Of a stretch of 64,000 nt of DNA, positions 1 through 11,289 are shown piece after piece (the first letter of the stretch is position 1; each line of letters begins with the position of its first letter). The stretch spans positions 43,461,110 through 43,525,109 of the forward strand of contig CM077647.1 in NCBI GenBank assembly GCA_039707465.1, written 5' to 3'. This stretch comes from Rhabdophis nuchalis (lineage: Eukaryota; Chordata; Lepidosauria; Squamata; Natricidae). The notes under the pieces were generated by a model that made no database searches, was not told the origin of the DNA, and saw nothing but the letters and a program-made list of their open reading frames with translations. A program made the translations under genes and the position numbers.

Positions 1-79
1 ATTTCATAACATTAAGATCAACTGACAGTTGAGTTTTCACAATGTATTGAAAATAAATTTTAAAAAACTTACCTACCTC

Positions 80-373
80 TTTCTCTCTTTCTTCCTCTCT
101 CTCTCTCCATTTCTCTTGCTCTTTCTTTCTTTCTCTCTCTCTCTTTTTCTCTTTCTTTCTCTCTCTTTCTTTCTCTCTCTCTCTTTCTTCCTCTCTCTCT
201 CTCCATTTCTCTCGCTCTTTCTCTCTCTCTCTTTTTCTTTCTTTCTGTCTCCCTTTCTCTCTCACTCTCTCTCTCTTTCTCTCTCTTTCTTTCTTCCTCT
301 CTCTCTCTCTCCATTTCTCTTTCTTTCCCTTTCTCTCTCTCTCTCTCTTTTGCTCTTTCTTTCTTTCCCTTTT

Positions 374-404
<31 letters not shown>

Positions 405-492
405 TTTCTCTTTCTTTCTGTCTCTCTTTCTGTCTCTTTCTTTCTCTCTCTCTTTCTGTCTCTTTCTTTCTCTTTCTTTCTTTCTTTCTTTC

Positions 493-529
<37 letters not shown>

Positions 530-830
530 GTCACTCTATGTGTCTGTCTGTCTGTCTGTCTGTCTCTCACTCACTTAATCAGTCTCTATCTGTCTCTCCC
601 TCCCTCTCTCTGTCTCTCCCTGTCTCTGTGTGTGTCACTCTCTCTGATTCTCTCCCTCCCTCCCTCTCTCTGTATGTCTGTCTCTCCCTCTTTCCCCATC
701 TGTCTCCGATTCAATCCGATTCCGATTCATTCTCTATTTGTGTCTCTCTCCGTCTCTGTCTGTCTCTCTGTCTTTCTCTCCCTCCCCTTCTGTCTCTCTC
801 TGTGTCTGTCAATCACTCCCTCGCCACTCG
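80..830. repeat. Polypyrimidine (CT-rich) simple-repeat tract
   Basis: About 750 bases made almost entirely of C and T on the plus strand, mixing (CT)n, (CTTT)n, (CTGT)n and (CCCT)n runs. It reads through as open frames in several registers, giving Ser/Leu/Phe-rich or Arg/Glu-rich low-complexity peptides that I do not regard as genes. It abuts the CpG-rich inverted repeat at 828-1350. A similar purine tract lies beside the inverted repeat of the element at 15285-16866, so the tract is probably part of a transposon, not an independent microsatellite. Confidence 0.9.
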
Positions 831-1350
831 CAGCGGGCAAGGGAGAAGGCGGGGTGAGCACCCAAGGCTACCGTCATCTTAAGCACCACCGAGGCTGTCG
901 CCCGGCAGGGGCATCAGGCAGGGAAGCCGGTCGCGTCTCCATCGCGGCTCCCTCCAGCAGGCACCACGGCTTATGTTCTGAGGCCGCACGTCCCACCTTG
1001 TGCGGCGGGAGCTGCACGTTCTGGGGCTGCGTGGCTGGGAGGGAGGTGAATGCGCCAAGCGGACGTTCTGGGGCTGCGAAGCTGGGAGGGAGGTGAACGC
1101 GCGGCCCCAGAACGTCTGCTTGGCGCGTTCACCTCCCTCCCAGCCACGCAGCCCCAGAACGTGCAGCTCCCGCCGCACAAGGTGGGACGTGCGGCCTCAG
1201 AACATAAGCCGTGGTGCCTGCCGGAGGGAGCCGCGATGGAGACGCGACCGGCTTCCCTGCCTGATGCCCCTGCCGGGCAACAGCCTCGGTGGTGCTTAAG
1301 ATGACGGTAGCCTTGGGTGCTCACCCCGCCTGCTCCCTTGCACGCTGCGG
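828..1350. repeat. Large CpG-rich inverted repeat (fold-back) centred near 1089
   Basis: The sequence from 848 pairs with the reverse complement of the sequence ending at 1330, and weaker pairing extends outward to about 828 and 1350. Across roughly 230 bp per arm I count only about four mismatches, and they are of C/T or G/A type. Each arm contains a 33-bp GC-rich unit: it lies directly at 1018-1050 and 1065-1097, inverted at 1128-1160, and in a diverged inverted copy near 1374-1404. The arms are rich in CpG, unlike the AT-rich surroundings. This looks like the internal hairpin of a fold-back type hAT element. Confidence 0.9.
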
Positions 1351-1528
1351 GAGGAGGCGTCCGTAACCTCCGTCCACCTCCCTCCCAGCCACACAGCCCC
1401 AGAGACAGAGGGAGGAAGGGAGGGCCACATTTACACCGAGCAGTGAGGGCTGTTGGAGGGCCGTATTAAACCGACCCGCGGGCCGCAAATGGCCCGCGGG
1501 CCAGACTTTGGACATGCCTGCTTTAAGT

Positions 1529-2740
1529 GATACAAATAAAATGCTTAACAAGTAATTCAATATGGGAAGAGGGCTACAATATGTGCTACCCAATGAATGT
1601 ATTAGGAATATTCATGGTGATAGTACAGATGGGATGGTTTTGGATATGAATAAAGTTTTCGTTACAGTTGATGCCATGTTGTTAGCTGCCAGCCTGAAGG
1701 AATTTCAGCAAACATTAATTCTTGTATATTGTCTAATGCAGGAAGAAAAATGGATCTAAAAAGTAAATAGCTGCATTTGACAGGGAAAGTGAAACAACCA
1801 AATGCAATTTATGTTACATGCCAACATCTGAGAGCAAGTAAGTAAGCATACCCTTATAGAATGTTTAGTAAAGATGAGGGAAATAAACATTTTAAGTTGT
1901 GGTGGAAATGTAGAAGAAAAGGAATACACTGTCTTGGGGGATGGATGTCAAAATATACAAAAATAGCTGTTTATAAGGGCATGCTTCTGTTTATGATGTC
2001 ATATGGAGGTGAGAGTTGTCAAGGCAAGTTTAATGCTGTAAAACTGTATATGGTAAAATAAAAAATAGGTCAAGCATTATGGAAGCTGAATTTATGCAAA
2101 TGGAATTCAAAGTGAGTGACAAAAGTAAGTAAATTTAGGTAGCTTGTATTATGAACAAAATGAATGATAGTGGAGGTGTAAAACAGTGATATGAAAGAAG
2201 AGTGAATGATTGAAGGGACTATACTACCTAGAAATTTGTAATTAAATAGATTAGATTCTCAGAAAGAAATATTAGTAGATTTGATTACATTCCCAGAAAG
2301 AAACAATAAAAAATTTTTTAAAAACTAAAGATTAATCTAAAACCATACATGGATGCTGTGAAAGTAAAGATATTTTGATGTAGTAGTATAGTGAATGGTT
2401 TGTATTAATTAGATTCAGCTGTTTCTTTTTAATGACTTTTTAATTTCCTTTCCTTACTACGTCTTACAGTCCATGTATCATGTGTAACATTGTTTAACCC
2501 AAAAGAGTCTATTGTAATTGAAGTAGCACAGACAAACAAACAAAGAAAGAAATAATAAACTGTATCTGCATATTAGAGAATGTTTTCATGGAACTTGCAT
2601 AAAACTTTAAATAAAGAGCTAACGAAAATAAGTATTTAAAAAAAACAACTATGAAATTTTGTTTCAGCCATCATCAAATTGGGTTTCTTTACATCACTAT
2701 CACATATTGGGTTTGTAGGAGATAAAGGGCCATAATCAAT
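1529..2740. other. AT-rich intergenic sequence, nothing recognised
   Basis: Unique-looking AT-rich DNA. Open frames here are short (under 70 codons), show no family motif and have no credible splice structure. Confidence 0.6.
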
Positions 2741-2744
2741 CAAT

Positions 2745-2745
<1 letters not shown>

Positions 2746-2816
<71 letters not shown>
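2746..2816. repeat. (CT)n microsatellite
   Basis: An uninterrupted CT dinucleotide run of about 70 bp, following two CAAT copies in TCAATCAATC. It is preceded and followed by AT-rich unique sequence; 2820-3780 contains nothing I recognise. Confidence 0.95.
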
Positions 2817-2817
<1 letters not shown>

Positions 2818-3784
2818 AGATACAGAGAGAATGATTATGTAATCATGCAAAAGCTGCATCTTGAGTCAGATGTCCTAACATTTGCATTATTGCATCATCA
2901 AGCATATGTCATTTTGACTATCAAATCAGATGTTAATCTTCCCATCACATGCAAATTCACATCTTTCTTTTTAATGCCAAATCGACAGGAGGCAGGCTTG
3001 CATATATGCATATTTATAGATCACATAAATTCTCAATGAGTCAATCAGTCAATTAATATTGTTAAATAAATAAATACATAAGGAAATGTGCGTTGTTGAG
3101 AGAATCACTTTTTCTCTAATTAAACAAATATTGAAAAGAATGATACCTACCTGTCTTTAGAATGCTTTTAGATTTCTGTATTCTCAAAAATACTGCATAA
3201 ATGTTGCTAAGTTGTATTTGTTTTCAATGTCTTCAGGATTTTTTTTCCCATGAAGAAGTATGCTATATCATCTTTTCATCTATTTTTGGTTCCTAACATT
3301 TACCACAGTCCACTTAATCTGTAATAAACAACAACCCGAATAAGAAAAGTTTAGTTCATTGCTTTTGACCTGTTTCCCAAATTGCATTCTATCTGAATGT
3401 TATAAAAAAAAAGAATTCTGAATTCAACTCCATTTAGATAGTATAAATCAAACTGACAAGTGATGAATAGGCCACATAACAAAGGAATCAAAAGATAATA
3501 GTTGTAATGTATATCATGTCAGGTTGTTTTGCTTAATCATGATTTGCTGAATTATCTCTACTGGCATAATTTATACAAGACGTTAATCTAGATACCATAT
3601 TAATAAATCATAACACACTAAATCAAAACCATACCACCTTGTTATGATTTAATGACCCCAATGTTTGATGTATCATTCTTCACTATTTCACATATTTTAT
3701 TCTTTGCAAGTATATTTTAAAACTTTGTAATGTTGCTCGTTGAATACTATTTTTTCCCTTCATCAAGCCTTAAACTGAAGAATG

Positions 3785-4152
3785 CAGGTAGTCCTTAACT
3801 TTCAACTACAATTGAGCCCAAAATTAAATGAGAAAATTGGTTAAGTAAGTTTTTCCCATTTTATGATCTTTCTTACCACATTTGTTATGTGAATCACTGC
3901 TGTTGTTAGATTAGTAACATGATTTTTAGATGAATTTGGCTTTCCCATGGACTTTGCTTATCAGAAGTTTGCAAAAGGGGACATATGACCACAGGACACG
4001 GCAACCATTATAAATGTGAGTCAGTTGTCAAGCATCCGAATGTGACCATGAGATGCTGCAATGGTCATATGTGCAAAACAGTTGCAAGTTCCTTTTTCCA
4101 GTGCCATTGTAACTTCACTATGCACTAGTCCTTGTAAGTTAAGCACTACCTA
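3785..4152. mobile_element. Palindromic TIR MITE (about 366 bp), diverged copy
   Basis: The ends are inverted: CAGGTAGTCCTTAACTTTC at the left, and GTAAGTTAAGCACTACCT at the right. The interior contains half-palindromic stretches such as GACCACAGGACACGGCAACC against ATGAGATGCTGCAATGGTC. There is no coding capacity. A second copy in the opposite orientation lies at 38364-39043, and a partial one sits inside the hAT-like element at 16437-16560. I recognise this as a common squamate MITE; its superfamily (Tc1/mariner or other) is not decided by the sequence here. Confidence 0.75.
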
Positions 4153-4306
4153 TATTTATGGTTCAAAGCAGAATTTTTTAAATAATTTTATATTTGTGGT
4201 ATATGCAGTAATTAGTTTCTGGGTTTTTCAGAACCCCATTAAGAGTTCAATCAGTGCTTAACTAATTAGCTGAAACATAAGTAAAACTGAAAGTATAGAT
4301 CCAGTG

Positions 4307-4520
4307 CAGATATGGTATTCAGCCATTTCTCTCCAATTTGGCCGAAAGAGTAGGGGTGGTGCAAGAGGCTCTGCCCCACCCCCACCTCGATATAATGCGC
4401 AAGGACTGCGCATGCACAGAAGATGGTGCACATGTACAGTTGTAGCACATTTGAACTAAGCGAGTGCACACACACTCACATTTACAAACCAGTAGGGAAG
4501 GTAAGAGAATCCCACCACTG
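4307..4520. mobile_element. hAT-like MITE, CAGNGGTGG family
   Basis: The right end reads inward from 4520 as CAGTGGTGGGATTCTC, and the left end begins CAGATATGGTATTCAG, a decayed version. Its internal GTAGGGAAGGTAA block is shared with the copy at 28169-28316. The flanking octamers agree poorly, so the left border is approximate. Relatives in this window are 28169-28316, 53030-53160 and 53742-54015. Confidence 0.6.
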
Positions 4521-5010
4521 ATCTACTTTTGATAAACAGAAGTTCGTATACATACATTTTATGCAATTCTATTTATTTATCCTCCTGGTTCACAGATGAG
4601 TGTAGCCAAACTAAAAACGTTTTCACTTCTGCATTCATTCATTTAATGTTATATTTTATCAAAGGTACTCATCTTTTTCTTTCCTCTGAAAATATAACTC
4701 CTACTATCAAATATTTGTGTCAGAGAAAAGGCAGATAATTAGTGGGTGGAGTGAGCACAGGAGTTTTCTCTCCAGTGAAATCATTCCTCACAGATCTCTA
4801 ATTAAACCAGAAGTTGCATGATGAGCTGTGCTATTAAGCATTAAAACCACAAGTAAAACTTGAATAGATTAGTAAAGACCTGAAGACTAAACTAGCAGGA
4901 TTTTTCCGCTATTTTTGCATGAAGGTTGACATAATAAGTCATGTGGTACTCTTGTCTGCATCTTTTGCATTAATGTTTATTTAGGAAGAGTAGTAGTAAC
5001 ACATGCCATT

Positions 5011-5235
5011 ATTTTTATTTATTTATTTATTTGTTTCAATTTATAAACCGCACCCTCTCCCCGAAGGGACTCGGGGCGGTGCACAGGAAGTTAAAAAACA
5101 TATATACATAACAAATATAAATATTTAAAAACCCAAATTAAATAGTTATCACCCTGTGCTAAAATCTTAAAATCTTAAAGCTATATCCCCTTAAAATCCC
5201 GATTAAAACAATTTAGACTTCGGGCTGCAGGCTAG
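5011..5235 (-). mobile_element. CR1-like LINE, 3' UTR and tail only, reverse orientation
   Basis: Read on the minus strand this contains the 3' UTR signature CACCGCCCCGAGTCCCTTCG, then GTTTATAAATTG, and ends in (AAATA)n. The same signature closes the plus-strand copies near 27090 and 27880 and, in diverged form, the one near 44100. It is a severely 5'-truncated insertion with no coding sequence left. The tail near 5011 marks the insertion boundary. Confidence 0.85.
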
Positions 5236-5239
5236 GTGA

Positions 5240-8045
5240 GGTAGATTAGGCCAGGCCATAGCAACATACCAGCTTATGCTGCAATATAATATTTGTCTCT
5301 TCTACAGAAGATTGTCCTTTTGACTATATGCAATTTTATTGAAGAAAATTGGCTACTCTTATAAGTTGATTTAGCTCTGTTGCCTGCCAATCTAGATTAT
5401 GAGGAATGTCTGCACATCTTCTATCACTTTCTGACTCTGTTCAGGCTGTTTAAAAAAAGCAATAATCCATGAAGAAAATAGTCAGGAGTGAATAATTTTG
5501 GAAGAAGACTAAGGAATAGGTATGATCAAAACAAGCACACAAATAAGGATGGGAAAAATAAATAAATTTGACTTAATTGAACTTTACATTTAAACTACTT
5601 CAAGATAAACTTAACTGAATTAATAATTTCACTCTTAAAATTACATTTTGGTAACAATTCTTGGAGATGATCTGGACATTGCATCCTAGATATGAGGCTA
5701 CCTTTAAGGAGCCTTGAGTTTCTTTTGGAACCTCTGTTGAAGGATCCTTATTCTCAACAAGTGTGTGGTTTGTGCTTTATTGATGCTAAGTTGCCATCAA
5801 AAGTCAAATTAAAAAATCTTCAAAGCAAGTTGCAAGATATTTCAAATCTTTTTTGGAAGAGGCAGAGGAACAAGGAAAAGAGATAGTGTGTCTACACATC
5901 TACAGCACAATATACAACACCTCTCAGTTCCACATGCTGTTGGGAAAGTGCTGAGTTATACAATATCAGTTTGAGATGTGTGGAGTTTGTTTTGTGAATT
6001 GTAACATTTTTGCTGTTACTACACTGGAAGGTGCCAAGGGGAGGCTGCCAGTTTTGGCAACATTTGTCTATCTCAAAGAAGTATACAAACAGCCCAGAAG
6101 GAAACTGTTTGAAGCTTATTTGGAATATTCACGTGTCAGTCTAATGCACACACATGGACATATGCAATATAATCACCGTGATTTGTCTAGGACTGTTTTT
6201 CAGAGACCAAAGTGCAAATAGGGTGATTTTTAACTTCACTTGATACAAAGAAGACTAAATATTGTTGACACCTAATGTCTTCCCTTTCAAAGGGTTCGAA
6301 GAGTTACTTTAATTTTAATGTTTAAAATAAATGGCACTTTATCATCACTTTTCATGTGTAAGATAAATGAACATGCTGCATATACTTAGAGCAGTAATGC
6401 AGTTGAGGCTGGAATTTAGAGAGCCACAATCCAACGTCCAAAGAAATAAGAAATGAAGAGGGTAATGCCAACTTGGCTCCAGGTATGTATCGGCATTTTC
6501 AAAAAGACAGAACAAAACAGTCCTCATCCTTAAATAATTGCCACCAGGGCAAACTCTCTTTTCTTTCTGGGGTCCTTGGTCTATTTGGGTGTCCATTTCC
6601 TTCTGCAGTGAGGCAATTTGTACTCTTTCATTCCATGCACATATTTTTTTTCTAAAAAAAAAACTAATCTAGTCAGAATCCTGACTTCCAAATTAATACA
6701 GATCTTATTGGAACAAAATTTATCTCACCTCACTCAAGGGAAAATTTATGAAAACATATGCCTGCCAATATTATTAGAAAGGTAGGAATTGTCCTTACTC
6801 TTAGCAAAGTATGTTGCATAAATATGAGTGAGACTAGTCTCACATACTTTATATTATTACAAATCATTATGTGAAAGCCTCAACTAGCAATGGCTATTAA
6901 TGGCACTCAATATCTATGGATTAATCATGTAACAAACCCATTATATGAAAAATACCAACTTGTAATATGAGATATATGTCATATAAATTTGGAATGAATA
7001 ATCAAATTAAATTAAAGAAAGAAAAAATAGGTGGTTGTGGAATTAAGAGACAAGAAGGATGATAGATCAGAAATAAAATCATTTGAAAAGCAGAATGCAT
7101 GCATGTAAGGTAAGGTAAGTTACAGGCTTAATTATGAATGAAAGGCTTAAATATAAAGTCAGAAAGTATGCATTTTTAATAATCTAAATTGTTATGGGTC
7201 TATAAGAGTGTAGACATTCATAAATTGGTGGTATCTGCTGGACACTCATGTAAAAGACTGTAACAGAGGAATCAGATATAAATTTGGAAATTATTGATAG
7301 AACCATTTTGAATGAATATAATTAGAGAATGAAAAATATTATTTGGGGTGGCCTACATTGATGGATGGTAAGCAGACGAGAGTATAGAGAAAATGTTGTG
7401 AAGACATGAGTTTCTCCAACATAAATTGCTGCTTAAAATTCTTGCCAAAAAAGATATTGAAACTCCAAGCTTTACATTTATATAGCAAATGTACCCTTCC
7501 TCTCCCAAAATACAGTTGGAAGTGCCTGATAATCACTTTCACTTTATCTACAGGAGCCAGTACTAAGAACCTGGGTTTAAGCAAAATCAAGTAAGGACTT
7601 GACCAGCCCCTGCTGTAGTATTGACCCAGACAATGCTCTAATTGCAAATCTCGAAAGTGCTTATCTATATCATGTTCTAGAAGAGCCCAGCATGTTTGAA
7701 ACAATGCAGCTTGAAACATTTTTATTCTGAGCATTTAATTTTATGCTTGGGAATAAAATCTGAAAATCCCCATGTTTGGAGCACAAGCGTTCAAGCCCAT
7801 CATTTCAAGCTAGATATTAAATACATTTTATCATGAATATCCAATACAGTTATTGCCTTGTTTTTATCATATTCAAAATTAGTTGCTGAAGCAACAACTC
7901 TATATAGTGTTAGGGCTGCCCCTTGGGCAACTCTACAAAAGGAAAAGCTTAAACCAAGAAGAAAGGGAACAACTAGTTTTAAACAGGCTCTTGCCTATAG
8001 ATGAGTTTATTATATCTTCTGTGGTTTTCCTTGTCAGCAACTTCT
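5240..8045. other. Intergenic, nothing recognised
   Basis: AT-rich sequence with short unsupported frames, for example 5692-5886 and 5976-6221 on the plus strand and 7339-7734 on the minus strand. I recognise no protein motif, transposon terminus, RNA gene or splice structure here. Confidence 0.5.
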
Positions 8046-8049
8046 GCAG

Positions 8050-8125
8050 TGGAAACTCCTTGGGTCCTTTTTTAGGAGAAGGTACGGGTTATAAATTCGA
8101 AATAAAATAAAAATAAAATAAACTC
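8050..8125 (+). mobile_element. Remnant CR1-like LINE tail
   Basis: A short decayed 3' end with CCTTGGGTCC, then GGGTTATAAATTCGAAATAAAATAAA. This has the same layout as the better CR1-like tails near 27095, 27880 and 44100: a GC-rich block, TATAAAT, then an A-rich repeat. Confidence 0.55.
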
Positions 8126-8647
8126 ACACATACAACTTAAGGGCCATCATATGAAACATTCTTTGCACTATAAATTGAATGATTCCTATAGCATCCTGCA
8201 ACCCAAATATTACCAGATTCATTAACACATTTCATCACACTATTTGTATTCATCAAATATCCAATGCATTTTAATTTTGAGAGAGAGAGAGAAAATCAAA
8301 ACACATAGTAACAACATCAGGACAGGTTTAAGAAAAAAGCTGTAAGAGAAAAGGCAGTCCTCCCACCCTCTTTCAAGGCTGGAAAATGAAGTCATCTGCC
8401 TCCTTGTCACTGTGTGAATATGAATATTCTGATGAATCCAGTGAAGCTGTTGCTTTGCTTTCTGTTGATCTATGTTACTCAGTGTTTTCCAAGCCTGGGA
8501 ACAGATGGTGCACCACCTGACTTTGAACAGTCTAATGTAAGATTCATTGTGCTTCACAGGAAATCAAAGATCAAGCAACATTGCAGAAGGTGAAGCAGCA
8601 CCTCAGTCACCAGCAACACAGTATGATGCAGTCATCATGGGGAATTG

Positions 8648-8734
<87 letters not shown>

Positions 8735-8735
8735 A
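8648..8735. repeat. (GAAA)n microsatellite
   Basis: About 21 near-perfect GAAA tetramers. The surrounding open frame is a repeat artefact. Confidence 0.95.
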
Positions 8736-9025
8736 GTATAGTCATTTGGAGAGCATAGGCTTAACTTGGAAGCCCAAGATTCATTCCTAACAATTCAAGA
8801 CCTGACAGATTATGCTTACAGTTTTGTTTTTAAGTTTGTTTTAGGCACACAGAAGCATGCACAAAACAGGTCTTATCTTTTTAGCTCATCCAGGAAAGTA
8901 CATGCTCTTCTGTAATATGTCCACTCTCTCTGAAATCTTCTCTTGCTCTTCCTATTGGGGAATGAAAGATTAGCTGCCCAAGATGGATGGAAATGGTATT
9001 GCTTCAGTCATAGCTATTACCTTCA

Positions 9026-9027
<2 letters not shown>

Positions 9028-9098
<71 letters not shown>

Positions 9099-9170
9099 CC
9101 TCCCTCCCTCCCTCCCTCCCTCCCTCTCTCTCTCTCTCCCTCCCTCCCTCTCTCTCCCTCTCTCTGTCCA
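9028..9170. repeat. (CT)n / (CCCT)n compound microsatellite
   Basis: A pure CT run to about 9094, then CCCT tetramers alternating with short CT runs. Open frames on both strands across it are low-complexity and non-genic. The following 9180-10000 holds nothing I recognise. Confidence 0.95.
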
Positions 9171-10011
9171 CCCCACTCCATGTGCTTCCCATGAGCAGGA
9201 ACAGCAACAAAAAGGTTGAAACAATGGTATAAGTAATGGAAGAAAACAACAGTCTTCCTTTAAGTGGAATTTTCATTTATTCCCCTGATCCTGAAGAACT
9301 CTTGCATTAAACCACCAATCCTCTCTATTGTGATTGGAAATAATCAAAGTCATCTCCTTCCTTTAGACCTTATTGTCTATTGCTCACAAGCAAGCTAGCT
9401 CTGAGTTTCCTCCTGTAGTAAAATTATGACAGCACTTATGCAAGGTCATTTCTATTGTCTCCCCCTCCCAACGATTTACATGAAGTATATTCCATCCCAC
9501 TCAGTTTCCCTAGTGGATTTTCTATTCCCTCCCTTTGATTTTAAACTGGGTAAAGTGGTAGAAGCAACAACTTACATTTTGATCAATGGCACAACATGGT
9601 TTACCTTTAAATCTGTCTCCAGATGTCATTGAACTGCATTCAGTCTTTATTCAAATAGCCATATCTACATTGGCTATATATCTTGATTTATCTGGATCTG
9701 TTCAGAATATGCTCCAAAGTACTCTTTAGGGAGATACACTCTTTTGTTGGCTGGTCTAGTCCTAGACCAACCAACATTAACCCATAACCACAGACCCACA
9801 GTCATAGTGACCACAACACTTTTCCAAAATATTTGAAACACCCCTATTTTTAGAAATGGACCATTCCAGTTGCAAATAGCTTTTGTTTTGCCACCAATAA
9901 GGGTCTATGCAGCATCATTCTTGCATAAGTTATTTAGTGTTTTGTGTAGTGGCATTTGAATTTGAGTTTCAGACATTTTAACTGCAGATCTTTGCTAATG
10001 TATTTTTTTTT

Positions 10012-10650
10012 TTATAATGTCTGGGCCACGTTTTCTACCAAAAAGAGTGTGATTTTGTTATCCAAACTTCTGAGAAACTGTTCTAAAATGGTATGGAGAA
10101 GCAGAGAATGATCTGAGTGAAGTGGAATCAATTGTGGCAAAATTTTGTAATGGACTGGGAGGAACCCGCTGCCACCACTGATTCTTACATTAGTGATCAT
10201 AAAGCTCCCAATGAAATTGATGACCAGGTACAATCAACATCATGCAATAATTTATATGGCAGGAACAAATTCAAATGGTGTTATGCATCTTTTAAAAGCC
10301 ATAGATCCAGAACCACTAGTCACAATATTGTTGTACAATTACCTAGACTACGGCCAGCATCTAGAAATCTCAGAAATTCCCTTATTCCCCTAGAGATTTG
10401 TAAATTATTATTTTCTAAAGAAATTATTAGCACCATCATTCAATGGATCAATGTAAAAATTAGACAAGAAAGATTGAAGTTCAAGGATGGAGAATCAAAA
10501 AGTGACCTGCGCAATGTGATAGAGATCAATACATTTTTTGGTTTACTGCTCTAAACATCAGTTTTTAAATCCAACCATGAAAACATTGAATGTCTTTTTG
10601 CTGCTGAGGTCATTATGACCTCATGTCTGTAATAGTGTAGCTGAAATAGT
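10012..10650 (+). pseudogene. piggyBac-like transposase remnant (N-terminal part)
   Basis: The frame at about 10262-10620 encodes a diverged start of a piggyBac-type transposase domain (DDE_Tnp_1_7-like). In order it shows a HNIVVQLPRLRPASRN block, SLIPLEICKLLFSKEIIS, IIQWINVKIRQ, and VIEINTFFGLLL, then an in-frame stop followed by SVFKSNHENIECLF. This matches the family pattern of a conserved Pro-rich entry, a Leu/Phe helix before the Trp-Thr/Ile-Asn block, and an EI-x-AF-x-GLL helix. Upstream, 10012-10260 seems to continue the gene in shifted frames. The catalytic Asp residues and the C-terminal region are absent, and no TTAA-flanked ends were found. It is a dead, truncated fragment. Confidence 0.65.
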
Positions 10651-10659
10651 ATGTCTGTG

Positions 10660-11285
10660 GTTAAGGGTTAATGCTGTACGTTGGATAACACCATAGCCCC
10701 AAGAGTAGAAAATGAACAGATAATACCTTAGATTGAATTTTATATTTGTAGACCATGGTGCTTTCTAAACTTTGTTGTGTTCATGTAGATGTTTCATTAA
10801 GACCACAAAAAACTTCCTCAACAGCAAGTCCACATAAGAAGAGACTAATAACAAGATTAATATTAGTATAACAATCAAACAGGAAAATAATACCCTAAGC
10901 AACAAACTATCAACTTAAACAATTAAATAGTAAGCAACAGCCTATTCAAGGTTCTACCAAGAACAGCATTCCCACCAACAATGATAGGGCAAGCCACTCT
11001 ATATAAATGGACAACCAACTCCATTCTTTCTAGCAATGGAAATTCTACCTAGTGTGATAACAAAATATCTGCAAGAAACCAACCATGCTCAAAGAATCCC
11101 AAGGACTCTACAGTTTAGTCCCTAGCTACAAATATTCTTTTGTGTTTGGCTATATATTTTAATCCCTATGCTAAGAATTAAACTTGAGACTCACTAATTC
11201 ACTGGCATATTTGTACCACTGATCTATGTTTCCTTGACATGTACAATACTAAATTTTTGTTATGATAACAGATTGAAATAAGAAT
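10660..11285. other. Intergenic, nothing recognised
   Basis: AT-rich sequence without recognisable coding, RNA or repeat structure, ending where the L1 5' UTR appears to begin. Confidence 0.45.
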
Positions 11286-11289
11286 TTAA

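Larger units (their letters stand above)
80..1520. mobile_element. hAT-like non-autonomous element, right end present, left end not found
   Basis: The right border at 1470-1520 has a typical hAT-like terminus with short GGCCCGCGGGCC-type blocks, ending in ...GGACATGCCTG. The next eight bases (1521-1528, CTTTAAGT) would be the target-site duplication. No matching left terminal repeat or duplicate octamer was found near 1-85, so the left end is lost, replaced by the simple repeat, or outside the window. No transposase coding sequence is visible. Assignment to hAT is inferred from the terminus only. Confidence 0.5.

Noticed and set aside
29..1096. A 355-codon open frame on the plus strand and antiparallel Arg/Glu-rich frames
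   Set aside because: It is a read-through of the CT-rich tract and the CpG-rich hairpin. The product is Ser/Leu/Phe low complexity with no domain, and the antisense frame exists only because GA repeats lack stops.
5692..6221. Two neighbouring plus-strand frames (64 and 81 codons) that look protein-like
   Set aside because: No recognised domain, no splice sites linking them, and the composition is ordinary. They could be an old retro-pseudogene, but there is no evidence for it.
7339..7734. 131-codon minus-strand frame
   Set aside because: No family motif, no splice signals and no matching repeat elsewhere in the window. Chance length is plausible in 64 kb.
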